This document shows positions 1 to 6,697 of a DNA stretch of 7,819 nt, piece after piece. The position numbers were made by a program, and so were the translations under genes. The stretch is from Akkermansiaceae bacterium UBA4145 (GTDB lineage Bacteria; Verrucomicrobiota; Verrucomicrobiia; Verrucomicrobiales; Akkermansiaceae), in assembly GCA_002380675.1 (NCBI GenBank), contig DFWB01000073.1, positions 4,926 to 12,744 on the forward strand, in the 5' to 3' direction. The notes beneath the pieces were generated by a model. The model made no database searches, was not told where the DNA came from, and saw only the letters and a program-made list of their open reading frames with translations. Numbering within the stretch: position 1 is the first letter of the stretch; every line of letters starts with the position of its first letter.

Positions 1-9
1 ATTCACTCG

Positions 10-22
10 ATTGTCTGACAAT
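10..22. repeat. Short inverted repeat upstream of the cupin gene
   Basis: Perfect 6-bp arms, ATTGTC and GACAAT, flank a single T. The centre of symmetry lies about 50 bp before the cupin ATG. This could be an operator half-site pair or a remnant of a weak terminator of an upstream gene, since as RNA it gives only a 5-bp stem with a 3-nt loop and no T run follows. No convincing -35/-10 pair is visible in bases 1-65. The site is short enough to arise by chance. Confidence 0.2.
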
Positions 23-65
23 TTCGGGATCGACGGAAGGCTGCTCAGCGCATGCAATCTAGACT

Positions 66-440
66 ATGGCAGATGAATCTACTCCCCCAGCACAGGGAAA
101 CATCGTTCTCCGCCACGAGCATGATGCCCCCCGCGAACGTAGTGCCTGTGGGCATCGCCATCGACTGATCAGCAAGGGAGACAAGGGAGTATCTGCCTGG
201 GCACATACTGTGGATATCGACGGGGCTAGAGCTCACTACCACAAGCGCGCAACCGAACTCTATTACGTTCTCGAAGGAGAAGGCTCAGTGACCCTTGACG
301 GAAACGAACAGAGAGTTCTCCCCGGAACAATGGTCCACATTCCCCCAGGTGTCGTCCATGAGGCAACAGGGAAAATGCGGGTTCTTGTCGTAGGCATTCC
401 CGATATAAATGATGACGATGTATTCTATCCCGACTGCTGA
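66..440 (+). CDS. Small cupin-domain protein, function unassigned
   Basis: A 124-residue single-domain cupin with no signal peptide, so probably cytosolic. Cupin motif 1 is seen at residues 53-73: G53, then H57-x-H59, E64 and G73. Motif 2 is at residues 87-98: G87, P93, G95 and H98. H57, H59, E64 and H98 form the usual metal-binding set (3 His, 1 Glu), so a bound divalent metal is likely. The first ~35 residues are rich in His and Arg and precede the barrel. The ATG at 66 is the first in-frame start, because an in-frame TAG sits at 60-62; no Shine-Dalgarno sequence precedes it. The stop lies 3 bp before the ATG of the large exported protein, which suggests a shared transcript and coupled translation. 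Small cupins of this type include sugar isomerases, dioxygenases and sensory proteins. The motifs identify the fold and metal site but not the reaction. Confidence 0.85.
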   Translation: MADESTPPAQGNIVLRHEHDAPRERSACGHRHRLISKGDKGVSAWAHTVDIDGARAHYHKRATELYYVLEGEGSVTLDGNEQRVLPGTMVHIPPGVVHEATGKMRVLVVGIPDINDDDVFYPDC

Positions 441-443
441 GTA

Positions 444-3400
444 ATGAAACCCACCCGCCTTGTTCTTTCTGTTTTTCTTATCGCGGCCTGCATCAATATC
501 CCTGCTTTGGCCGAGGTGGACAAAAATGCTCTTCCCTCAGTTGAGGAAGGCTTTTCAATTAACTTTTTTGTGCGGGAGCCACATATCATAAATCCCTCCT
601 CGCTGTGCTTCGACAGGAAAGGGCGCCTTTATGTTGGAGCTGGCCCACAATACCGACACCCAAAGGAGGATTCGCCCACCGACTATATCAAGATCCTGAT
701 CGATGACGATAATGATGGGGTTGTCGACAAGGTGAAAACATTTGCCGAGGGATTGAACTGCGTCCAGTCGATGGCTTGGAAGGGTAATGAACTATGGGTT
801 GCTAATGCCCCTGAATTGACCGTACTGCGTGATACCGATGGAGACGATGTCGCAGACGAATATCAGATTATTTATACCGGCCTCAATAACCTCCGCCATA
901 GCGTTCACGGGCTGAACTGGGGCCCTGATGGCTGGCTCTATTTCACGATGGGCAATACTTGGGTAAAGCCAAATGCTCCCAAGCCTATTCGTGACCTGCA
1001 GGGGATCCCGTCGGATGACGTGACGAAATACCCGCTGACAAAGATCTACACCAGAGACACCTACCCGAAAAGCTACCACCCGCTGAACAAGCAGGAAATG
1101 GAGGGTGGAATTTTCCGCTGCCGTGCCGGCGGCCACGACCTGGAGCTTTTCGCCCGTGGCATGCGGAATCCATGGGATATGTGCATGGACAGTGGATTTA
1201 ACTGGCTCGCCACTGACAATGACCCGGGGCGTCCCGGGGAGCGCATTTTCATGCCAATCCGTCACGGCCACTATTCAATGCGCCACCCTTGGAAATTTGA
1301 CTGGATGGGCAAACACCTCGCCATCGCTCCCTCTTCGGATTTATTTCCCAGCGTCAGCGGTTCAGGGACGGGAGTTGCATTTTACAGCTCCTCTCACTTC
1401 CCAGCGCGGTATCGCAACCACTACCTGATTGCTGACTGGACCAACAACTGCATCTTCCTCTATAATCCAGAATGGGTTGGAGCCTTACAGGTGCCTGCGG
1501 AAACCAAACGGAAGATTGTCGACGGCGGCGCTACTCGCGGAGGCGACCTTGGCTACAAAGGAGGCAAAGGGCGCTCACTTTTTCGGCCCACAGATATCGA
1601 GATTGGTCCTGATGGCGCCCTGTATATCGCCGGTTGGGGATCGGTCTACGGCACCGAGTATGTTCCAGCAGAAAAGTGGACCCCGGAAGAGAATGCAAAG
1701 TATCAGGGCCGGGTATTTCGCCTTACCCACGAAGAATCTCCGCTCATACCCCGTGCAACGTGGGACACCGCAAAGCGAGCAAAGGACATCAGTCAATGGA
1801 GCTTCGGTGAGCTACTCGAAGATCTAGGCTCCAACCTCCATGTCTGGCGAGTTCATGCACAGGACGAGCTTGTCCGGCGGGGTGATGTGGTTCGGACCGA
1901 CCTCTTGGAAGCTATCCGGTCCGGCGACCTTAATGAGACTCAGGCAACTTGGGCCATGTGGGCAGCCGGTCATATCGAAAAGGCCCTCGGTGGAGATCAT
2001 GCTCAGATCGTAGATTTTGCCAGCAATCAATGGTCGGCATCTGGGACAGTCAATCAGGCGCCTGCTAAAGGCTACAGACTCAACGTCCAAATCCAAGCCA
2101 CCCGAATTCTTGGCGAAAACCTAGCGGCAAACGCAATTCCAACACTTATCAAGCTGCTCGCCAACGAGGAGCCGCGCATCCGTCTGGCAGCGATGGGCTC
2201 ACTGGACCGTATTGGCTGGGACGAACATAGCCCCGCCATTCTCGATACCGTTGCCGACGAGACCGATAGGGTAACTCGCTATACCAACTGGCAGGTAATG
2301 CGGCGTCAACTCCCTGAGGACAAGCGCCGAGAGCTTCTCAAAGACGACCGTCCCGGTATTCGCCGGATGGCTGCCCTGGGCCTGATGGAGGAAGGTGATC
2401 GCGAATTACAGCGTCGCGCAGACGAATTCCTGGGTGACAATGGCTCTTCTCCCGGTAATCCATTGAAAAGCCTCACCCTCACTACAGATGAGGAGTATTT
2501 TCGTACATCCACGCAAGTAGGTTTTTCGGCGGCAACTCCCGGGACAGTTCGCTATACCATGGATGGCTCTGAGCCCTCTGCAGAATCCCCGGAGATGATG
2601 AGGCAACTCACAGTTACTGAAACCGCCACCCTCAAGGCGGCCGTATTCAAGGAGGGGCGCCGCCTTTCCGCAGTCGAAACATTGGCACTTCACCAAATCA
2701 GTGACTCGGAATGGAAAGATCGCCTCTTCATCCGCGGAATTCAGGGCAAGGGCATGGCGAAATCCTATCGTGCGCAGCTTGACGCTCTGCAGAGGGGCAC
2801 CCTTGTCTATGCCGATCGTAACTATACCTTTACTGACATTCCAGACCCTCTGGCAGGTGCCACGCACATCCGCACTCACAATGATGATAAGAGCAATACG
2901 GAGAGAGAATTTCTCCGCTTTAATATCAATTTGCCTGCTACCCTCTACCTCGCCTACGACGGCCGCGCCAAACCACCGGAGACTCTTGTCGATGGCATGG
3001 AAAAAACCGCGATGGCAATAGGCATGAGTAATGGGGAATTTTTTCCACTCTACCGTCGTTCCGTGGAGGCTGGAGAGGTAATAATACCGGGCAACAAGAT
3101 TGGCGGCGGCGGTGGCGATTCCATGTATCACCTCTTTCTCACCAAGACTGGCCTTCGGAAAACCAATGTCGCGGCCGCAGCTCATGTCCTTTCCAAGGCG
3201 GATCCTGAACACGGAAAAGAGCTCTTTTTCGGCCGAGGCACCTGCTTTGCCTGCCACAAGGTTCAGGGCAGGGGGGTGGTGCTTGGTCCTGATCTAGTTG
3301 GGATCCACAAACGTCAGGATCTCAAATACGTCATCAAGTCTATTCTCGAACCGGATGCCTACATTGTAGAGGGATTTCAGCAGACCCGACTCAAACTGAA

Positions 3401-3611
3401 GGACGGCCGCGAACTTTTCGGTATGATTCAGGAAGAAACGGCACAAATGGTAGAGATCTTCCTGCCCAACGGAACACGTATCGTTGTGAATCCCGACGAA
3501 ATCATAAAGCGTGTCGACGCTAAGCACTCGGGAATGCCGTCCAGCTTCGCCTACACCCTCAGCCCGCAGGACATCGCCGACCTATCCACTTGGATCATGT
3601 CGCTAAAGTAA
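444..3611 (+). CDS. Exported PVC-type dehydrogenase/haem-binding protein: beta-propeller, HEAT-like, chitobiase-like and cytochrome c domains
   Basis: 1055 residues, exported. The signal peptide has K2/R5, a hydrophobic core at 6-16 and a probable cleavage site after A23 (PALA-E). Residues ~35-435 resemble a GDH-type beta-propeller (membrane-bound dehydrogenase domain, TIGR02604 type). Two Asp-rich possible calcium loops lie at D87-G92 and D130-D135, and a characteristic HGLNWGPDG stretch follows. Residues ~453-665 are alpha-helical and HEAT-like (TLIKLLANEEPRIRLAAMGS). Residues ~675-755 match a chitobiase/beta-hexosaminidase C-terminal module (RYTMDGSEPS near 704-712). Residues ~785-912 look like a beta-sandwich, possibly ligand-binding. 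The last ~130 residues are a cytochrome c-like domain (TIGR02603 type) with haem motif C934-F-A-C937-H938 and probable axial Met1031 in SGMPSS. Family knowledge suggests oxidation of a sugar or alcohol outside the cytoplasm, with electrons passed to the haem; the substrate is unknown. The gene follows the cupin by 3 bp, has no Shine-Dalgarno sequence, and appears intact with no frameshift. The fold and haem assignments are firm; the enzymatic activity is inferred. Confidence 0.92.
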   Translation: MKPTRLVLSVFLIAACINIPALAEVDKNALPSVEEGFSINFFVREPHIINPSSLCFDRKGRLYVGAGPQYRHPKEDSPTDYIKILIDDDNDGVVDKVKTFAEGLNCVQSMAWKGNELWVANAPELTVLRDTDGDDVADEYQIIYTGLNNLRHSVHGLNWGPDGWLYFTMGNTWVKPNAPKPIRDLQGIPSDDVTKYPLTKIYTRDTYPKSYHPLNKQEMEGGIFRCRAGGHDLELFARGMRNPWDMCMDSGFNWLATDNDPGRPGERIFMPIRHGHYSMRHPWKFDWMGKHLAIAPSSDLFPSVSGSGTGVAFYSSSHFPARYRNHYLIADWTNNCIFLYNPEWVGALQVPAETKRKIVDGGATRGGDLGYKGGKGRSLFRPTDIEIGPDGALYIAGWGSVYGTEYVPAEKWTPEENAKYQGRVFRLTHEESPLIPRATWDTAKRAKDISQWSFGELLEDLGSNLHVWRVHAQDELVRRGDVVRTDLLEAIRSGDLNETQATWAMWAAGHIEKALGGDHAQIVDFASNQWSASGTVNQAPAKGYRLNVQIQATRILGENLAANAIPTLIKLLANEEPRIRLAAMGSLDRIGWDEHSPAILDTVADETDRVTRYTNWQVMRRQLPEDKRRELLKDDRPGIRRMAALGLMEEGDRELQRRADEFLGDNGSSPGNPLKSLTLTTDEEYFRTSTQVGFSAATPGTVRYTMDGSEPSAESPEMMRQLTVTETATLKAAVFKEGRRLSAVETLALHQISDSEWKDRLFIRGIQGKGMAKSYRAQLDALQRGTLVYADRNYTFTDIPDPLAGATHIRTHNDDKSNTEREFLRFNINLPATLYLAYDGRAKPPETLVDGMEKTAMAIGMSNGEFFPLYRRSVEAGEVIIPGNKIGGGGGDSMYHLFLTKTGLRKTNVAAAAHVLSKADPEHGKELFFGRGTCFACHKVQGRGVVLGPDLVGIHKRQDLKYVIKSILEPDAYIVEGFQQTRLKLKDGRELFGMIQEETAQMVEIFLPNGTRIVVNPDEIIKRVDAKHSGMPSSFAYTLSPQDIADLSTWIMSLK

Positions 3612-3613
3612 GA

Positions 3614-3643
3614 GAAGGCAGGGACATCCCCTCCTGCTGCTTC
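3614..3643 (-). terminator. Hairpin between convergent genes, probable terminator of the map-end transcript
   Basis: This hairpin lies in the 56-bp gap between the stop of the large exported protein and the stop of map. On the minus strand the arms GAAG-CA-GCAGG and CCTGC-CTTC pair as 5+4 bp with a 2-nt bulge and a 10-nt loop. The stem is followed by the T-rich TCTTACTTT, which favours termination of the ribosomal operon transcript reading leftward. In the plus direction the stem is followed by CAGCTCTACA, which is not T-rich, so termination of the plus-strand unit here would be weak. The stem is imperfect and the T run is interrupted, hence modest confidence. Confidence 0.4.
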
Positions 3644-3667
3644 CAGCTCTACAGCGACATCCTCACC

Positions 3668-4468
3668 TTAGAGAGTCACACCCAGCTGCTCAGGCAGCGC
3701 GGTTCGGGGACGCCACGTTAAGATCTCTGGGTCTCCATCCGTCACTAGAACGGTGTGCTCGAAATGAGCAGACGGCTTTCGGTCGGCAGTCACAACAGTC
3801 CACCCATCATCAAGCCAATCCACTTCTCCTACCCCTGCATTCACCATGGGCTCGATGGCAAGAATCATGCCCGCCTTCAATTTCGGCGTAGAACCACTGG
3901 GCCTGAAGTTTGGCACCTCGGGCTTCTCGTGCAGCTCCTTACCTACCCCGTGACCCACTAACTGGCGCACCACGGTAAACCCGTGGCGATTGACATATGT
4001 TTCCACGCTCCCACACAAGTCAGCAAGGCGGACTCCCTCTCGCGCATGGTCGATCGCCTCAAAGAGGCTCTGCTCGGTAACGGCCAGCAATCTATGACTC
4101 TCCGGACTGACAGGGCCGACTGGTACCGTTACCGCATTATCACCAATCCACCCTCCAAGGGTAACCCCTATATCAATACTGACAAGGTCTCCAGGTTGGA
4201 TTCTACGACTCCCCCCTATTCCATGGACTACCTCCTCGTTAATCGAGATACATATATTGCCTGGAAACCCTCGATACCCGAAGAAGGTTGGTATACCCCC
4301 ACGCTCGGCAATCAGATCCGCGGCAAAGGCATCAACCTCTGCGGTAGTCCGTCCGGGCTGAATGAAAGCAGCACTAGCCTGCAAAACCTCACTAGCAGCC
4401 TCGCCCGCAGCCCGCATTTTGCGGATCTCCGACTCTGTTTTAATCGGCATCTTGATGCGCTTGGCCAT
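3668..4468 (-). CDS. map: Methionine aminopeptidase, type I
   Basis: A 266-residue cytosolic metalloprotease that removes the initiator methionine from nascent proteins whose second residue is small. All five metal ligands of the pita-bread fold are present: D99, D110, H173, E206 and E237. The conserved active-site histidines H82 and H180 are also seen, and the motifs IDIG, GHGVG, AIEPM and HFEHT are intact. Length is normal for a bacterial type I enzyme without an N-terminal zinc or SH3-binding extension. The ATG at 4468 lies 4 bp after the adk stop. A second ATG at codon 7 (4450) would give an N-terminus closer to the usual family start (M-x-I-K-T), and neither start has a Shine-Dalgarno sequence; the tight spacing favours the first. 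It is the last gene of the spc-type operon here. The adk-map neighbourhood is typical of bacterial ribosomal protein operons. Confidence 0.97.
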   Translation of the reverse strand: MAKRIKMPIKTESEIRKMRAAGEAASEVLQASAAFIQPGRTTAEVDAFAADLIAERGGIPTFFGYRGFPGNICISINEEVVHGIGGSRRIQPGDLVSIDIGVTLGGWIGDNAVTVPVGPVSPESHRLLAVTEQSLFEAIDHAREGVRLADLCGSVETYVNRHGFTVVRQLVGHGVGKELHEKPEVPNFRPSGSTPKLKAGMILAIEPMVNAGVGEVDWLDDGWTVVTADRKPSAHFEHTVLVTDGDPEILTWRPRTALPEQLGVTL

Positions 4469-4472
4469 AACG

Positions 4473-5111
4473 TTAACTCAGCTCACTTTGGAGTCGTTCG
4501 AACACTTGCTCCTGCGTGCCAACTCCACACACTTTCAGGAGGCGGCCGGAGCTCTCATAGTAAGAGGCCACTGGCAATGTCAAATCCTGAAACTCTTTGA
4601 GCCGCTTTCGAAAATTCTCAGGAATGTCGTCAAAACGTCGCTGAAGCTGCCCACCACAGCTAGGGCACTTACCTCCAGATTCAGATGCTTCAGTAACATT
4701 ACCCGTCCAGGAGCATTCTCCGCATTCTCTTCTCCCGATCACGCGCCTCTCAAGTTCATCGGAATCAACATCAAACAAGACTGCCCTCAGAGAAGAATCC
4801 TCTGGATCAAGGATTCGGTCTAGCTCTTCAGCTTGAGAGACGGTGCGCGGAAAGCCATCGAGAACCCAACCTCTGCTTGCTTGATCAAGCCATTCGTTTA
4901 CCAGGTCCACCACAAGGTGGTCAGGGACATACTGGCCCTTCTCGAGAAATGTTTCCGCTAGTCGGCCACGGCGGGTATCATCCTCGATTTCCTTCCTCAA
5001 TTGCCTTCCGGTGCTGAGGTAGGCACAGCCCTGCGCTTCTGCCAGACGCCGCCCCTGAGTGCCCTTTCCCGACGCGGGAGGCCCCATAAGAACTGTCGCC
5101 TGACCTAGCAA
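4473..5111 (-). CDS. adk: Adenylate kinase with zinc-type LID domain
   Basis: A 212-residue cytosolic enzyme catalysing ATP + AMP = 2 ADP, which balances adenine nucleotides. The P-loop is at residues 10-18 (GPPASGKGT, K16). The AMP-binding region includes T34, R39 and the DGFPRT motif at 85-90. The LID domain carries four cysteines, C130-x2-C133 and C149-x2-C152, predicting a structural zinc ion as in many Gram-positive and PVC enzymes. R127 and the RFDD motif at 159-162, with R170, complete the catalytic arginine/aspartate set. The start is TTG at 5109-5111: the only other in-frame start nearby, ATG at codon 9, would fall at the P-loop and remove the strand before it, and an in-frame stop (TGA, minus strand 5141-5139) excludes starts further upstream. 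No Shine-Dalgarno sequence is visible. It begins 16 bp after the secY stop and ends 4 bp before map, so it is surely co-transcribed. Confidence 0.96.
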   Translation of the reverse strand: MLGQATVLMGPPASGKGTQGRRLAEAQGCAYLSTGRQLRKEIEDDTRRGRLAETFLEKGQYVPDHLVVDLVNEWLDQASRGWVLDGFPRTVSQAEELDRILDPEDSSLRAVLFDVDSDELERRVIGRRECGECSWTGNVTEASESGGKCPSCGGQLQRRFDDIPENFRKRLKEFQDLTLPVASYYESSGRLLKVCGVGTQEQVFERLQSELS

Positions 5112-5127
5112 AAGACCAAGGGAAAGA

Positions 5128-6621
5128 TCACCTGCTTTTCACCCACGCAAATACCGCAACTAGGATCAGGCCAGCCGCAAAAATCAGGAGATACACGAGT
5201 CCGTTTCCGCTAGCAGCAGCACCGGTTCCCTGCACTCGACCACGACCCTTGATCTTACCTTTTCGTAGAAACCCATCATAGTGCCTCTGCAGGAGATGTG
5301 TTTCAGTCTGCCGCAGCATATCCAATAGGACGCCTACAAGAATGAGCAAACTCGTCCCCCCAAAGAAACTGGTTACCACAAAGTTTAAATCAAGAGCCAC
5401 AGTCAACAACATAGGAAGAATGTAGATCATGGTGAGGAAGAGGGCCCCGGCGAAGGTCAACCTCGTCATCGTAAAATCAAGAAAGTCCGCAGTAGGTTTT
5501 CCGGGTCGCACCCCCGGCACGTAGCCTCCACTCCTTTTCAGGTTTTCTGCAACCTCGCTCGGCTGGAACATTGTCGCAACCCAGAAGTAACTGAAGAAAA
5601 AGATCATCGCTGCCGAGATGATGAAATAGGGAATACTCGGTGGATTTAGATTGGTGGTAAGCCAACCAACCCATGCCTTATCACCAAAGGCGGGAATAGA
5701 ACTGAGCAACATCGTTGGCAGAGAAAGAATCGCGCTCGCAAAAATGATAGGCATGACACCTGAGTAGTTCACCTTGAGTGGAAGATACTGGGTCTGCTGG
5801 CCTGTCAGCTGCTTACCGCGAACCCGCTTTGCGTATTGGATTGCGATTCGACGCTGCGCCTGAGTGATGGCAATTACCGCTGCTATGATGACAAGAAGCA
5901 GAGCAAACAATCCAACAAGAACCATTGGCTTAAAGGGATTATCATCAGCACCTTGCACGTAAGTGTTGAATGCCTGAACAAGTGCTCCTGGTAGCGCTGC
6001 GATAATATTAACCGAAATAATCAGTGATATTCCATTTCCTATCCCACGCTCTGTGATCTGGTCACCTATCCACATCAGGAACATTGTGCCTGCAAGAATA
6101 GTGAGAACCGTAAGTCCGACAAATCCCCCGCCCCCTTCTGGAACCAAGTCTCCGCCCCCATGCTGGGAAATACCTTCCATGTATGGAATATTCTCAGGAT
6201 TCTGGAGGGTCTGCGCCAAAAGAAATCCCTGAACGACTGCGATCACAATAGTAATGAATCGCGTATATTGATTGATCTTCTGCTGACCACCTTCTTCACG
6301 GCGCAGCTTCGCCAAGGTTGGCACCACAGCCGACATCAACTGCATCATAATCGAAGCAGAGATATACGGCATGATACCCAGAGCAAAGATCCCGCACTGC
6401 TGGAGCGCGCCTCCGGAAAACACGTTCAGGAGAACTCCGATTGCATTACCACCTTCATCATTTTCCACCCTCCACTCGAGCCAACGATCAATGACGCTGG
6501 CATCTACTCCCGGGAGAGTGATCGCCACGCCGAGGCGGACGATCACAACCATGGCAAGCGTGAACAGAATCCGGTCCCGAAGCTCGGGAACCTTCCAGAT
6601 GTTAGCGAATGCCGTGATCAT
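5128..6621 (-). CDS. secY: Preprotein translocase subunit SecY, with extra C-terminal membrane segment
   Basis: A 497-residue inner-membrane protein forming the protein-conducting channel with SecE and SecG and driven by SecA. The ten canonical membrane helices are visible, starting at ~17-35 (TM1) and ending at ~412-437 (TM10). Diagnostic segments include FALGIMPYISASIMMQL at 79-95 (TM2), the TM6-TM7 cytosolic loop RGKQLTGQQTQYLPLKVNYS (268-287), FQPSEVAENLKRSGGYVPG (352-370) and LLQRHYDGFLRKGKIKGR (443-460), the family's usual C-terminal end. The protein then continues 37 residues: a Gly/Ala-rich linker, a strongly hydrophobic stretch at ~474-494 and a WVKSR end, predicting an eleventh helix. 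It is therefore longer than the ~440 residues of Escherichia coli SecY. The periplasmic loops TM1-TM2 (~40-60) and TM3-TM4 (~141-166, Gly-rich) also look enlarged. It follows rplO by 76 bp that contain a hairpin. The ATG at 6621 gives the normal family start (ANIWKVPELRDRILFTL). Confidence 0.98.
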   Translation of the reverse strand: MITAFANIWKVPELRDRILFTLAMVVIVRLGVAITLPGVDASVIDRWLEWRVENDEGGNAIGVLLNVFSGGALQQCGIFALGIMPYISASIMMQLMSAVVPTLAKLRREEGGQQKINQYTRFITIVIAVVQGFLLAQTLQNPENIPYMEGISQHGGGDLVPEGGGGFVGLTVLTILAGTMFLMWIGDQITERGIGNGISLIISVNIIAALPGALVQAFNTYVQGADDNPFKPMVLVGLFALLLVIIAAVIAITQAQRRIAIQYAKRVRGKQLTGQQTQYLPLKVNYSGVMPIIFASAILSLPTMLLSSIPAFGDKAWVGWLTTNLNPPSIPYFIISAAMIFFFSYFWVATMFQPSEVAENLKRSGGYVPGVRPGKPTADFLDFTMTRLTFAGALFLTMIYILPMLLTVALDLNFVVTSFFGGTSLLILVGVLLDMLRQTETHLLQRHYDGFLRKGKIKGRGRVQGTGAAASGNGLVYLLIFAAGLILVAVFAWVKSR

Positions 6622-6670
6622 GTCTTGGGAATTAGAGAAATGTAATTTTGGATTTCCGTCGAAGATCTAT

Positions 6671-6693
6671 TCCGGAAGAGCACTTCTTCCGGA
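6671..6693 (-). promoter_or_regulatory. Perfect 9-bp hairpin between rplO and secY
   Basis: TCCGGAAGA and TCTTCCGGA pair without mismatch around a 5-nt loop, and the hairpin begins 4 nt after the rplO stop codon. On the minus strand it is followed by ATAGATCTTCG with no T run, so it does not look like a full terminator. It could be a partial attenuator, an mRNA-processing or stability element separating rplO from secY expression, or a site of translational regulation, since secY starts 49 nt further on. The structure is directly visible; the role is inferred. Confidence 0.45.
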
Positions 6694-6697
6694 GAGA

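Noticed and set aside
1..76. Possible tail of an upstream plus-strand gene in two frames, ending at 62 or 76
   Set aside because: Only about 20 codons are visible in either frame and neither peptide is recognisable, so a gene cannot be supported from this window.
1222..1240. CCCGGGG direct repeat with palindromic core
   Set aside because: It lies inside coding sequence and encodes an ordinary Pro-Gly-rich turn of the propeller; explained by codon choice.
792..1271. 159-codon minus-strand open frame
   Set aside because: Antisense to the beta-propeller part of the exported protein, with no family features.
2406..3257. 283-codon open frame on the minus strand
   Set aside because: It lies fully opposite the intact 1055-residue gene, whose protein has clear domains and a CxxCH motif over this span. 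The antisense product shows no recognisable domain.
3983..4600. 205-codon open frame on the plus strand
   Set aside because: It is a shadow of map and adk on the opposite strand, both of which have complete catalytic motifs in this region.
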